Below, piece by piece: positions 22,086-32,555 of a stretch of 64,000 nt of DNA. Below the pieces are notes generated by a model. That model did no database searches. It had not been told where the DNA came from and worked only from the letters and a program-made list of their open reading frames with translations. The position numbers were made by a program, and so were the translations under genes. The stretch comes from Tubulanus polymorphus. Its lineage: Eukaryota; Nemertea; Palaeonemertea; Tubulaniformes; Tubulanidae. Position 1 is the stretch's first letter, and each line of letters opens with the position of its first letter. The stretch spans positions 7,704,001 through 7,768,000 of the forward strand of contig NC_134029.1 of the NCBI RefSeq assembly GCF_964204645.1, read 5' to 3'.

Positions 22086-23600
22086 CGTTATTCTAGATGC
22101 GATGCCGAATATTATATTCCATGTATCATATAGTTATTCTTCAACGTAGGTGGATCGTCCAACAGGTAGGTAAAGCTCGTTGTTGAAAAGTATGTATTAT
22201 GCGTCGAATGAGGAGTTCGTCGTTAGGTGATTTAATAACGACGCGCGGTATGAATTAGACGAAACGGCGCTCACACATAATTCACCGTTCCGTTCAAAGA
22301 AATTAATAATTCTTAAAAGTCACCATAAGCAAGTCGCCGATACATACCTAAGACACCGTGTCGATTGCCCATCCCACTATTGAGAAAAAAAGGAATATTT
22401 TGCGCATAAAAAGAACATCGCCAACTTTATAGCAACTCCCTCGCGCGATATTGCCGGTAAACTCCTAACTATATATGGAGGTCGCAGATTGAAATTGACA
22501 CCTGTAAAATATTTGACACTGTTGAATGTACGTGTAAATGCGACGCCGAGAACTGACAAGCGATTTATGCGGCTTCACACTAAAACACATCCCTCATCGC
22601 TTTCTTGTATTGGATAAGGCTTCACCGTGCTCTTAGTGTTGCTGAGTTAAGCGATTCACAAGTCACGAGAGAGGTAGATGATAGATAAAAGGGGTCACGA
22701 TTACATAAAATCCTTCCCAGACTAGAACAGTAGATAGCTGATGATTATTTCCTTTTAATCAATATGAAACTTAATTCCGAGTACGTTTAGCAAAGGTTCT
22801 TTTTCGTGGGCGCAGGCCGTCTCATAAAATTGTTATTATCATCGATTTAGCTGTTGACTACTGAATAAATACTGTCAATGACAAACGACTGATCTCTACT
22901 CATACCGTCTATCACATGAATATAGTACTTTACAGATTATCATAAGATAAATTTTTGACTATCAAACTATGTAAAAACCCCATTTCATAACAAAATGCCA
23001 TGGGTTACGTAGCTGAATGGTAAATTTGGCAAACAGTAACGACGAATGTACGGGTGTAGCCAGTCTATAGCAATTTAGATATCACTTTCATGACGGTCCC
23101 CATCGTATAACATCGATACAACTTAGCACAAAGGAGAAGCCAAGAAGACGTCGATTTTTAAAGTCGTTTTCAATCCGCCTGAGATTAGCAGCTGAGACAT
23201 TAAACCACGTAGATATTTCAGTCTGCTGCAATAATGTACACACGCCAAGAACACCTGACTAAAACCGCTTAAGAGAGATTAAGAGAGTCTGGGTGTTTCC
23301 AATTTGATATTTTTTCAGCATTGAGAATGTAGTGGGCCCATTCATATTTTTCATCGTTAGATTTTGTGTTCGCAATCTTCGATTTTCTTTTCGATACGTG
23401 TATTCTGATAATCTTATAGATTGACGACAAAAAACTAAGGAGAAACAAATATAAATAGACCCAATACATTTCCAATACTAAAAAGGTCTCAAAGTCTCTG
23501 ATCTATAGTTTCTGTGCTTTCAATTTGGATAATTTTCAATTAGTATACATTGAGTTTATTGGTCGATATTTGTATTCAAATCATCATGTAGAATCGTATA
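22086..23600. other. No gene recognised
   Basis: Apart from the possible 29-nt leader exon near 22336-22364 (minus), nothing coding or repetitive was seen. Confidence 0.45.
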
Positions 23601-24440
23601 CAGGGTGTCTCAGAAAATGTGTTACCCTTTGCCGTAAGGTAACTAATTCATTAACTGTGATTTTAATTATTAAAATTATTTTGGGGGTAAAGTTGGTAGA
23701 CCTGGATGTTTACTTGAGAATGAAATGTTGAAATGCAAAAATAAGTCATGCATGGCTGAGCACTAGCATGTCTACTAATCACCATTAAAATGGTGTCGAA
23801 CCAAATTTGCGGATTGTTCCATTGTGTACGTCTATTGTTAAATGACCACCTGCCTGTTGGAAAATTGATTTTAAATCACAATATCATTGAATTTCACTCC
23901 TTGTGATTTTTTCCTGTCGGGATATGTAAAAACTAAGTAATTCAAAAGACCATCAGCAGGAATCAAGGACTTAGTGTCAGGAAAGTAACAGATTTTGAGA
24001 AATACTGAATCTGATGTATCAAAACTCAACGTTGAGCTTAACTGTGCATTGGTAAAATGATGTTGATATTGACTAAGTCCCAGAGAAGCTAAATAAGTCA
24101 TGGGTACCGACAATTTTATCAAGTAGAAATTAATCTGCTTCAGTTGATTTAATTGTCTGGTCTCAAATTATGTGAAGCGAAAGCGAAACATTTATCAATG
24201 AACGTATATAATGCAATAATCCTTATCTCTTGTATTGGTTCGATTCCATTTCAAGGACCATTCAAAAACATGGTATGCTCAGCCCTGCACGACTTATTTC
24301 TTGCATTTAAACATTCCATCCTTGAGTAAACATCCAAGTCTACCAACCTACCCCCCACCCCCCCAAAGATTTTTTATTTCAATTAGACTTCATGAATAAT
24401 TAATCTTTAAGTTACGGTAACACATTTTTGAGACACCCTG
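23601..24440. mobile_element. TA-flanked element with ~165-bp inverted arms (mariner-type ends)
   Basis: The ends are CAGGGTGTCTCAGAAAATGT and the complement of acatttttgagacaccctg, each bounded by TA, as for Tc1/mariner elements. Inverted similarity continues inward for about 165 bp, including the ggtagacctggatgtttactt region on one side and its counterpart on the other. The 500-bp centre has no recognisable transposase. It holds a minus-strand 83-codon frame (24122-23871) whose start, LASLGLSQYQHHF, resembles the first helix of SAM domains only. Confidence 0.7.
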
Positions 24441-24465
24441 TATAAGTAAATCGATAATCTACAAG

Positions 24466-24564
24466 TAATTTTAGACTGAAGAAGGGTGGTAGCAACTACC
24501 CGAAATATTTCTAATATTTTAATAAACTTTTTAGCTATCAGTTCATTTATTGTGGGATTTACTC
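24466..24564 (+). mobile_element. 99-bp Penelope-like fragment with hammerhead-like core (copy 2)
   Basis: Flanked by an 18-bp imperfect direct repeat, AAATCGATAATCTACAAG at 24448-24465 and a copy with two changes at 24565-24582. The insert contains CTGAAGA, a spare A, a 7-bp helix GGGTGGT/ACTACCC with loop AGCA, then GAAAT. This is followed by AATAAA and, near the right end, TTTATTGTGGGATTTACTC. It has the same motif order as the copies at 19868, 26166 and 31431. Confidence 0.6.
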
Positions 24565-24582
24565 AAATCGACAATCTAAAAG

Positions 24583-25328
24583 AAAAACTTAAAACGATTC
24601 TTTTTATAGCGAAATCTTTTAGAGATAGCGCTCGATTGCTATGAGTAATTTTCGAAATTGAGACGACGTCATTACCAGTGTCTTTGTTATTAAGACTTCA
24701 GTTATTTCTAGTTTGATTCGGGGTTTCTCAACTTTGGAAACAGCTAAAAGTCTATGTAAAAAACCAATATATTACCAAGTTAGCTACCAAGGCTAATCGA
24801 CTTGATTCGAGTATTTCTATTTCCATAGTCAATTTCATATTCATATAACAACATTGTTGAAGCTGTTTTAGAGCACGTGAAAAATATTACAACGACGCAT
24901 TATTTTGGGACAATGCTAATGCATTTTTCCTAAAAAAAGAAAATAATTTTCAATTGAACTTCCACTTTTAAACTACCCTGCCCGTTAAATCAACTTACCG
25001 GTAATATTTCTAATTTTTGTAAAATATCTCTCCGTCACGTAGCATTGATTAGCAAAATGCATTACGACTATTTCTCGTGACCTGCTGGTTATCAACAAAT
25101 CCTTAGAAATATGAATCAATTACTTTTGAACGATTACGGCATGAAAACCTTCAGTTCGAAAATGCATATCGAAAAAACAAAGGCATCTTAGATTATTTTA
25201 TGCTGATACGAAATTCAAATTGATACGTATGTAAGACGCTATTTTGCCTTGTTCAATCACTCCGTCAAATTCTTCTCATTTTCAATGCTGTGTCAGTTAC
25301 TCGTATGGTCTATAACTTAGTTCTGATT
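24583..25328. other. No gene recognised
   Basis: AT-rich sequence without long frames, splice-supported exons or repeats that I can see. Confidence 0.5.
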
Positions 25329-25381
25329 TTGTTCTGATGAAGGCAACATGGGTTTGCCGAAACATGTCAACATGTCAACAA
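25329..25381 (+). ncRNA. Hammerhead-ribozyme-like motif (best-folding copy)
   Basis: Three helices can be drawn around the conserved core. Helix I is TTGTT (25329-25333) with AACAA (25377-25381). The core CTGATGA is at 25334-25340. Helix II is GGCAA/TTGCC. GAA follows at 25359-25361. Helix III is ACATG/CATGT closed by TCAA, then C at 25376 giving a GTC cleavage triplet. One extra A separates the core from helix II, which departs from the minimal consensus and may reduce or abolish activity. A partial tandem copy follows (ttgccgaagtatgtcaacaa) and then AATAAA. Such motifs are known in Penelope-like elements and retrozymes. Confidence 0.5.
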
Positions 25382-25644
25382 TATTTTGCCGAAGTATGTC
25401 AACAATATTTTTAACAATAAAAAGGATCTAAAACGTTTGCCTTTGCTAGCTAGTTTTGTATGGTATTGCGCAAATCAAAATTTGGAGTCCACAAGTAGTG
25501 AATCAATCTAACGTACATCATAACATCCCATTTTTCTGAATTTGCAAGCATTTATTTCTTCTTTATACCTAAACGCGTTCTTCCACGAGTGTTTTAACGA
25601 TAGCCAGGTAACTGTAATCGCTTGTGAATTCCGATAGATGTCAC

Positions 25645-25861
25645 CTGAGTCGCAGATGACGTCGAACACTTTGAATGATATCTGCGCGCCTCTGTCGCTG
25701 TATCTCGTCCATTCAGTTGCTGTGATTGCTTTCCTTTCATAATTCTCAGCCAGAAACGCCGGCGTCGTACGTGTGAAACGGAGATAATACGAGTCTTTTA
25801 TACTCGAAATCAGCGACAGTTCGAAGACGATGCGGTGACTCTGTATCTTCGAGACATTCAT
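25645..25861 (-). CDS. Candidate exon with coding-like codon use
   Basis: The frame opens at ATG 25861 just after an in-frame TGA and stays open for 118 codons to 25508. Codon third positions are clearly richer in G and C than the background. A donor-like CTCAG/GTGACA at 25644 would close a 72-codon exon. The product begins MNVSKIQSHRIVFELSLISS and includes a mixed charged/aromatic stretch ending KVFDVICDS. No domain is recognised. The tandem-repeat block starts about 110 bp upstream (25974). The exon end is a guess; the frame itself is the evidence. Confidence 0.3.
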
Positions 25862-25973
25862 TCAAGAGGTTCCAGGGTAAATGGGCGATCCGAGGATATA
25901 ATATAGCAAAAGGAAATCGGTTAATGGATGCGAGTGTCGAATTTTTATCGGTGAACACCGTGGAAAAAGAACG

Positions 25974-28112
25974 GTATCTACAAGAACTCTTTGATAATTT
26001 TTAAAAATCGAGCCTATTACGACCCCCGCGGACGAAATGCCCTATTTATCTACTTTAATGATACCATTTTGATCGCGATTGTATCGAAAAACTCACACAT
26101 TGATAGACGTGAGAAACATGTAGGACAAGCACGTGAGGGAAGGAAGTTGATATATTAAATGTATAGAACGATAACCACACTCAAACGTGGTAAACGGATA
26201 ATAAGATAAAAACCCACTATCTACAAATTAAGAGAATTTAAAAACAAGAAATCTATTTATTCGAACAATCTAAAATATATAAAATACACGACGTTTCGAT
26301 CTCACCCTAGATCATCGTCAGGTGTGAATGAAATATAAATTAAATATATATTGCCTTGAAAAAGTTGAGGTAGAAGCACGGCCAGCCCAGCCCAATATTG
26401 CCTTTAAAAAGTTGAGGTAGGTGCACGCCCAGCCCATTCCTGGGTCCATCAAGTAAATACCATTTTCAAAAGTAGAACATTTTCAAGTCATGGAATTTTC
26501 TATAAACACTTTTGAATGATCGAGGAAACACCACTGCCAAGATTATTATTTTTTCGTCATGATTTCACGTTTCGTCGGTAGTAGTAAACACATCGAATAG
26601 AAAGTATATCCATCATGAAGAAGTCCACCATCGCAGCGAATCTAAGAAATCCACTTCAAGAATCTATTGCAAACGACAGGTGCTATGATTTGTATCGGAA
26701 TTATGTATTGAATGTATTGTGGTTTCGATGAATAATTGAAGTATCTACAAGAGTTGCCAAATATTTTTTCGACATCTTTCATACGACTCCCGCATAGATG
26801 AAATGCCCTACTATTGTTATATAACTATTTATTATCCAGATTACGTAAAGGAACCACACGTCGATAATCTTATTGACACCGGGCTGCGTGAGGGGAAGAG
26901 AGTAACACAAGTAAAGATATCATATATTGCCTTTAAAAAAGGTGAGGTAGGTGCACGCCCAGCCAGGCCCTGCTGCGTCCATCAAGTAAATACTTTTTTC
27001 AAAAGTTGAACATTTCAAGTCGTGGAATTTTCTACACTCTTGAATGTTATTCATCCAAGAAACACGACTGCCAAGATCATTATTTTCTCTTCATGATAGA
27101 AAGTATACCCGCAACGTACATTGATACGATATGTTAGAATACTTTCGATTGAAGAAGTTCCACCGTCGCAGAGAATCTAAGAAAGTGACTTCATGAATCT
27201 ATTGCAAATGATAGGTGCTATAATTTGTATCCGAATCGTTGTGGTTTCGATGAATAATTGAAGTATCTACAAGAGTTGCCAAATATTTTTTCGACATCTT
27301 TCATACGACTCCCGCATAGACGAAATGCCCTACAATTGTTATAAAACTATTTTTCATCCAGATTACGTTAAGGAACCACACGTCAATAATCTTATTGACA
27401 CCACGGGCTGCATGCGTGAGACACTTGTTAGACAAGTACCCGAGGGGAAGAAAGTAACACAAGTAAAGATATCATATATCGCCTTTAAAAAAGGTGAGGT
27501 AGGTGCACGCCCAGCCAGGCCCTGCGTCCATCAAGTAAATACTTTTTTCAAAAGTTGAACATTTTCAAGTCGTGGAATTTTCTACACTCTTGAATGTTAT
27601 GTCATCCATTTACGAAATGCCCTACAATTGTTATAAAACTATTTTTCATCCAGATTACGTTAAGGAACCACACGTCGATAATCTTATTGACACCACGGGC
27701 TGCATGCGTGAGACACTTGTTAGACAAGTACCCGAGGGGAAGAAAGTAACACAAGTAAAGATATCATATATCGCCTTTAAAAAAGGTCAGGTAGGTGCAC
27801 ACCCAGCCAGGCCCTGCGTCCATCAAGTAAATACTTTTTTCAAAAGTTGAACATTTTCAAGTCGTGGAATTTTCTACACTCTTGAATGTTATGTCATCCA
27901 GGAAACACGACTGCTAAGACAATTATTTTTTCGCCACGTTTCGCTAGTAGTACACACCAAATAGAAAGTATACGCGTCACGTACATAAGATATGATATGC
28001 AAGAATACTTTCGATTGAAAGTTCCACCATCGCAGATAATTTAAGAAATCGACTTCAAGAATCTATTGCAAACGATAGATGCTATAATTTGTATCCGAAT
28101 CGTTGTGGTTTC
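25974..28112. repeat. Tandem block of ~520-bp units, about four copies
   Basis: Units start near 25974, 26741, 27262 and (lacking the first part) 27611. Each contains the segments cgaaatgccctac, aggaaccacacgtc, gcctttaaaaaaggtgaggt, catcaagtaaatac and tcaagtcgtggaattttcta in the same order. The third unit is cut short. The first is interrupted by the insertion at 26166-26338. Three units keep a 68-92 codon frame (PDYVKEPHV...), but the two closest copies differ only at amino-acid-changing sites, so I regard the frame as incidental. Confidence 0.75.
26166..26338 (-). mobile_element. Penelope-like insertion with hammerhead-like core (copy 4)
   Basis: A 173-bp insertion inside the first tandem unit. 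It is flanked by ATTAAATGTATA (26154-26165) and ATTAAATATATA (26339-26350), a 12-b target duplication with one change. On the minus strand it carries CTGACGA, a spare T, GATCT/AGATC helix, GAAACGTCG, then AATAAA and AGTGGGTTTTTATC. The last part matches an arm of the copy at 31431-31633. Confidence 0.6.
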
Positions 28113-29964
28113 GATGAATACTTGAAGTTGATTTCTTTCTCCAATGTGATTTATCGATTGATACAGACATATTGTTTTCATTTAGTATCATTTCCAGTAC
28201 GCGAAAGTCGCTTTATTCGTACCGTATAGAAATGCGATTTTGCGGCGATTGGGCGCATTGTTAAGCTCTTAGTCGCGATGAGCTCGGCGTAATGAATAGA
28301 ACTATCGCTAGGGAACAAGATACCAGATCACGAACGATCAAGATTTTTTGTGTCGTGTTCAACGTCGAATGAGTAACGCATGATACCGACAGTACATTGG
28401 GTGTGGCGCTGTAAGAATCAGTCGGAAATAGTGTTAACGCTCCGGTAACGTGGCTATGAGCTAAGAATCGCTATTCGAGAGATAATTTATTTTCATCGTC
28501 TAATCTGAAAAAAAACTACACGGAAAAAGAATTGGCTTGTTTCTTTGCGGCGTGTATTGCTCCGAAATAAGAAACGCAATTTACGAAACGCTGTTTCGCT
28601 AAACAAGAAGCATTGTCATTCGATTTCTGTTGGCGATGTCTCAGTAGCTAAAAAGGAAACATCGGCACACAATGTAACAAGAAGCAGGTCACATGGCTAA
28701 ATAAAAGCCACCATTTTGATGACGTGCGGACACAATCCCACAGACCAAAATCCCACAGCCTATATTCCCACATCCAAAATAACATGAGCCAAAATCCCAC
28801 ATAATTCCGGACAAAATACCACAATCAAGTATTCTAGGATGTATAATGTATGTCATAATGCTGTTCAAATATTTCATTCTTGAAGAACGTCTCAAAAGTT
28901 GTGAAATTCTCTAACGTGAATAGTCAGTTTGTTGCCATTTGGGCCCTTGATCTACTGTAATAATAAATAATGAGTAGACACTTATCATTATTGTTATGTC
29001 TAATGTGTTCACGCTGAGTTACTTCGCTTTGAGCGACAGCGGGCGAACAATGATGATATAAACGCAAAATCCGTTTCTCGTTTTGAGGCTTTACATCTAT
29101 TATCTAAGTATCCGAAAAGAAACCGTTTTCCATCAAATTCAAATTCTAGATTGATTCTGTATGATATATGTTGACCAATTCTTATTCAAAATACTGATTA
29201 TATTGTGAATCATCCGAAACAGTGGACCATTGGCAGTTTAGAATGTCTGTAAAAAGGCCCCAATCGTTTGTGTTTTTTTACAGACTCGCGGGATCAATTT
29301 TCTGCGATACGCGTCGTGTCGTTCAATCCTGCAATAACGTCCTTCAAAGTAAATCACGCATTTCGATGCAAATAAACGGCACCTTTTAAGACAGTGTTCC
29401 ACTCTTAAAGCACCGACAATTTAATTGCTTAACGTGTGCTCCAATAATTGTTCCCGGGAGCACGAGACCGAGTGAGAGTGGTTTAGAACGCGATCTTGTT
29501 AGTGCCTCTTTCATCTGTCAATTTGAACACATTCGCGTTATGCTTTTTAGCAGAGGGACTACACGACTGTCGGGCATAAAAGTCATTTTTTGAACATTGC
29601 CACGGATTTATCGAATTAGCTGATTAATTTAATGGGTATCTATCGAGAACCACGTTGAATCCGTCTATTGAAATCGGAATTTCTTGAGCATGCATTTTCT
29701 GATTTTTGTCCCCATCGTTCACAGGCGTATTTACATAAGGCCATTCGTAATCCATTTGTCTACCGAAATGTACATAACAACATCGAGAAAATACATCTTG
29801 ATAGAATATGACATCTCTATGGAATATTGAAGATCTTGATAAAGATAGAATTGTATATTCAAGTCGAATTTACTAAGCCGTTTGTTAAGGTGTCAAAATC
29901 AAACGAGGTGAAAGGAGATTTTCTACAAAATATTCAAGAAACATATAATTAACAATGATCTTAC
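28113..29964. other. No gene recognised; short ATCCCACA repeats
   Basis: Around 28730-28815 there are about five imperfect copies of aaaatcccaca. The minus-strand frame across them (Cys-Gly-Ile repeats) is a repeat artefact. No exon was called in the rest. Confidence 0.45.
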
Positions 29965-30282
29965 CCATCGTTTTTTAGGCGGACCAAAAGCTTTCACAGC
30001 GGCTACAGCTGAAGGGGTCGTAGCTTGTGATGTATAGATACTGGTATGGCACGTGTTAGATTGACTTGTAGCAGGGACTGTTGTGGAGTGGACGTTATTG
30101 CAGATGGTAGTTCGCTGGTTTGTGGTACCGACCGCCGAAGGAGAAGCAGATACTGATGTGGCTAGTTTCACTGATGTAGTCAGTGGGTGATTTCGTCTTG
30201 AAACCGGGGGCCGACGCATTGATTTACGAAGGCTCTCCCGGTTCTTCCGTATCATAGTTCCCTTGCGGGTTAACATTGACAT
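29965..30282 (-). CDS. Candidate Ser/Thr-rich exon ending in a basic patch
   Basis: A minus-strand frame of 106 codons runs from ATG 30282 (in-frame TGA just upstream) to an excellent donor, CGATGG/GTAAGATC (phase 0). A long pyrimidine tract with acceptor (ttttttttcag) lies about 50 bp upstream, so the start could be an initiator in a 5' exon. The product is basic at first, then low-complexity Ser/Thr-rich, and ends SAVAAVKAFGPPKKRW, a proline-basic patch like a nuclear localisation signal. This suggests an intracellular, perhaps nuclear, protein, but no domain is recognised. The next exon was not found. Confidence 0.4.
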
Positions 30283-30639
30283 TGTTGTGTGTCACCCACA
30301 AGAGAAAAACTGAAAAAAAAGAAAAAAAGAATACAAAATAAGTCTTGAGAATCGTTTGAACCTGGTTTGTTTTGCCTAAAAGCATCACTAATCCCGGTGT
30401 ACCAGATAAGGAATCCTCTGTAAAAAAGTGCTGAATTGTAATCAAAACGTTATTTCGCAAGCGTCGTCGACAGCAAATAGTTTTACAATCTCCACCGTCA
30501 AACGACGATGGGCAAATATCATCAGACACAATGTCGGATAAGAATCAATCCCTGGGTATCGTCTGCAAACGAAATTCGACAAGAGATAGAACGTGAAAAA
30601 TTAGAGAAAAAATTGAGATTTTCATGGGAGAATGTATTA
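30283..30639. other. Region upstream of the Ser/Thr-rich exon
   Basis: Contains the pyrimidine tract and acceptor at about 30312-30340. A minus-strand frame (30529-30224) is Cys/Arg-containing and cannot be joined in phase without a stop. Confidence 0.35.
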
Positions 30640-31850
30640 ATTCAACTAAACTGACAGTCTGCCATTTGATTAATCTTTAGATACAAAATACGAAATGATA
30701 TTCTTCTTTCTTCTTTAAGACCATTTGTGCTGGTAGGACCTCGACTAGTGTAATCAAGGTCTGACGACCAGCTGCCTTTCTTTTCGGGCTGTTTCCATGT
30801 CAGATATTTTTCTTCCATATATATCTTTCTCTGAACATGGAAATCCTCCAGATTTCTTTGAGCCGACCTCTTTTTCTCTTGCATTGAGATGAACGCGAAA
30901 AAGTAACTCCTGGTGGACCAGTAGGTGTTCCAAGGATGTGTGCCGGGCAGTGCCATCTTCTCTTCCCGACCAACTCAGAGATGGGTCTCAACTTTACCCA
31001 TTGCAGCAGGTCTTGGATATTGACGCTTCTTTCCAGCAGATACTTTTTTTCTTTGAGTTCGGAAGGTGTCTAGCTTCGCGGTTATCCCGTTCGTCATCTT
31101 CGAAGATTCGCAGCCATATAGAGTAGCCTACTCTCAGGACGTTGCTTTTGAATATCCGTAGCTTGGTGACGTGACTTGGGTTTTCTGCAGGATCTCGAAA
31201 CTGTCCAAAAAATTCCAAAAACGCTTGGTTAGCTTTTGTCGGCCTGCTTTATTCAACTATCAACTTCATTATCTCCATCGGTGGACAGCCTTGTTCTAGG
31301 ATAATCATAATTCAGTATTCACTGGATGGCCACGGATGGAAACTGGTTGCGCACTTTTCGGATTCAGTTTCATAACATGCGCCTTGAGAATATTGATATT
31401 GAGTCCAATTTTTCAGCGTTGGTCTGTCTGTTTAATAAATCCCACCATTTACAGGTTAAAAGTAATAAAAACCAATAATTTATTGAATCAAAAAATAATA
31501 TTAAAAGAATGACTTTCCCTAGAGATCATCGTCAGGTGTCACAGGTGATTCAATGACTTATCGGTTTTTGTTACTTTTAGTCTGTAAATAGCGGGTTTTT
31601 ATCACACCGTCTACTCTCCACGATTGTGGCTATTCTGTCTGCCTTTTCTCGACTATCGATGCGATGACAGGACAGGACAGGATATAATACTCACATCACC
31701 GGCAATGTCGAGATCCTCAAGCATTATTGTCAATTTGGTACCCGTTCATTTTCTATCAGCTGAGCCAGTCAATTGCCATGACAAATAGGAGAGGAGATGA
31801 TGTGCAGTCTTGCTTGACGCCAGTTTCAACGCGGAACTTGACTACATTGA
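30640..31850 (-). pseudogene. Decayed LINE reverse transcriptase, 5'-truncated
   Basis: In pieces and in several frames the minus strand reads through typical non-LTR reverse-transcriptase motifs in order. These are VETGVKQDCTSSPLLF (from TGVRQGCxLSPLLF) near 31830-31770, LEDLDIAGDV (the YADD-like catalytic motif as LDFADD, with the second Asp replaced by Gly) near 31712, GLNINILKAHVMKLN near 31400, TKLRIFKSNV near 31175, and the C-terminal CKRKRGRLKEIW near 30875. Stops and frameshifts separate them. The endonuclease and the 5' part are missing. The 203-bp insertion at 31431-31633 splits it. The motif set resembles RTE-type elements; the clade is inference. Confidence 0.75.
31431..31633 (-). 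mobile_element. Penelope-like insertion inside the LINE (copy 5)
   Basis: A 203-bp insertion flanked by an exact 8-bp duplication, TCTGTCTG, at 31423-31430 and 31634-31641. It separates two parts of the reverse-transcriptase remnant. Inverted arms of about 48 bp (accatttacaggttaaaagt and its counterpart) surround a decayed hammerhead-like core (CTGACGATGATCTC... on the minus strand) and AATAAA. The minus-strand end reads GGTGGGATTTATTAAA. Confidence 0.65.
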
Positions 31851-32555
31851 CGTGTTTCATTGGCTACTACAAACCCATTTATGTTTCGCTGCGTGTCAAA
31901 AGCTTACGAAATAACAATATCAACATATTCGAAATAGAAAGAGACACACGTTCGAATTTGCATATTCACGATATGCGATCGATTCAAATAAAGGCCTACC
32001 ACTAGTAATGATATACACTCATCTGAAAAAAACGTTGTATAAAGCTACACTAAATGCTTCATCAATTAGCAATGACTCTTCGGACTATATATGGCGAAAA
32101 TATATTTCTGTATTTTCAAATCAGGGTGATAACAACAACAGAACGACATGACGCTTTGCTTTGTCTCGTTATTTTTATTTTCGTTTTGTTTCGTTTCGTT
32201 TTTCGCACAACATATATAGGAATCACAATCAAATATGCCTTTAAAGTTAATTGAATAATGCATTTAAAATGTATGGGTGATTGTTAATTTAAACTTCGGC
32301 AAGGAATGAAGATATCGCTTGCATAACTAAGTTAGTTTGTCCTGGAAAATAATGTGCAGTATTTGCCGCGGGCACGACTTTAAAAATGACATCGTATACT
32401 AACATTTGACGCAGAAAAGCACGTATTCCTTGAAATGACAGATAATAGTTATGCTAATACTACCGTTGACCCTACTTCAGTGGTATCATTTCAAAATGTG
32501 ATCAAAAGGAATTCACAGATCGATTTCTTTCACGGATTCAAATTAACTAAGATAA
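31851..32555. other. No gene recognised
   Basis: No splice-supported frame or repeat was identified. Confidence 0.45.

Noticed and set aside
26803-27850. Three similar small proteins (PDYVKEPHV...) as a tandem gene family
   Set aside because: The closest two copies differ only at replacement sites, the 5' end is not constant and the unit is a DNA repeat with an additional broken copy.
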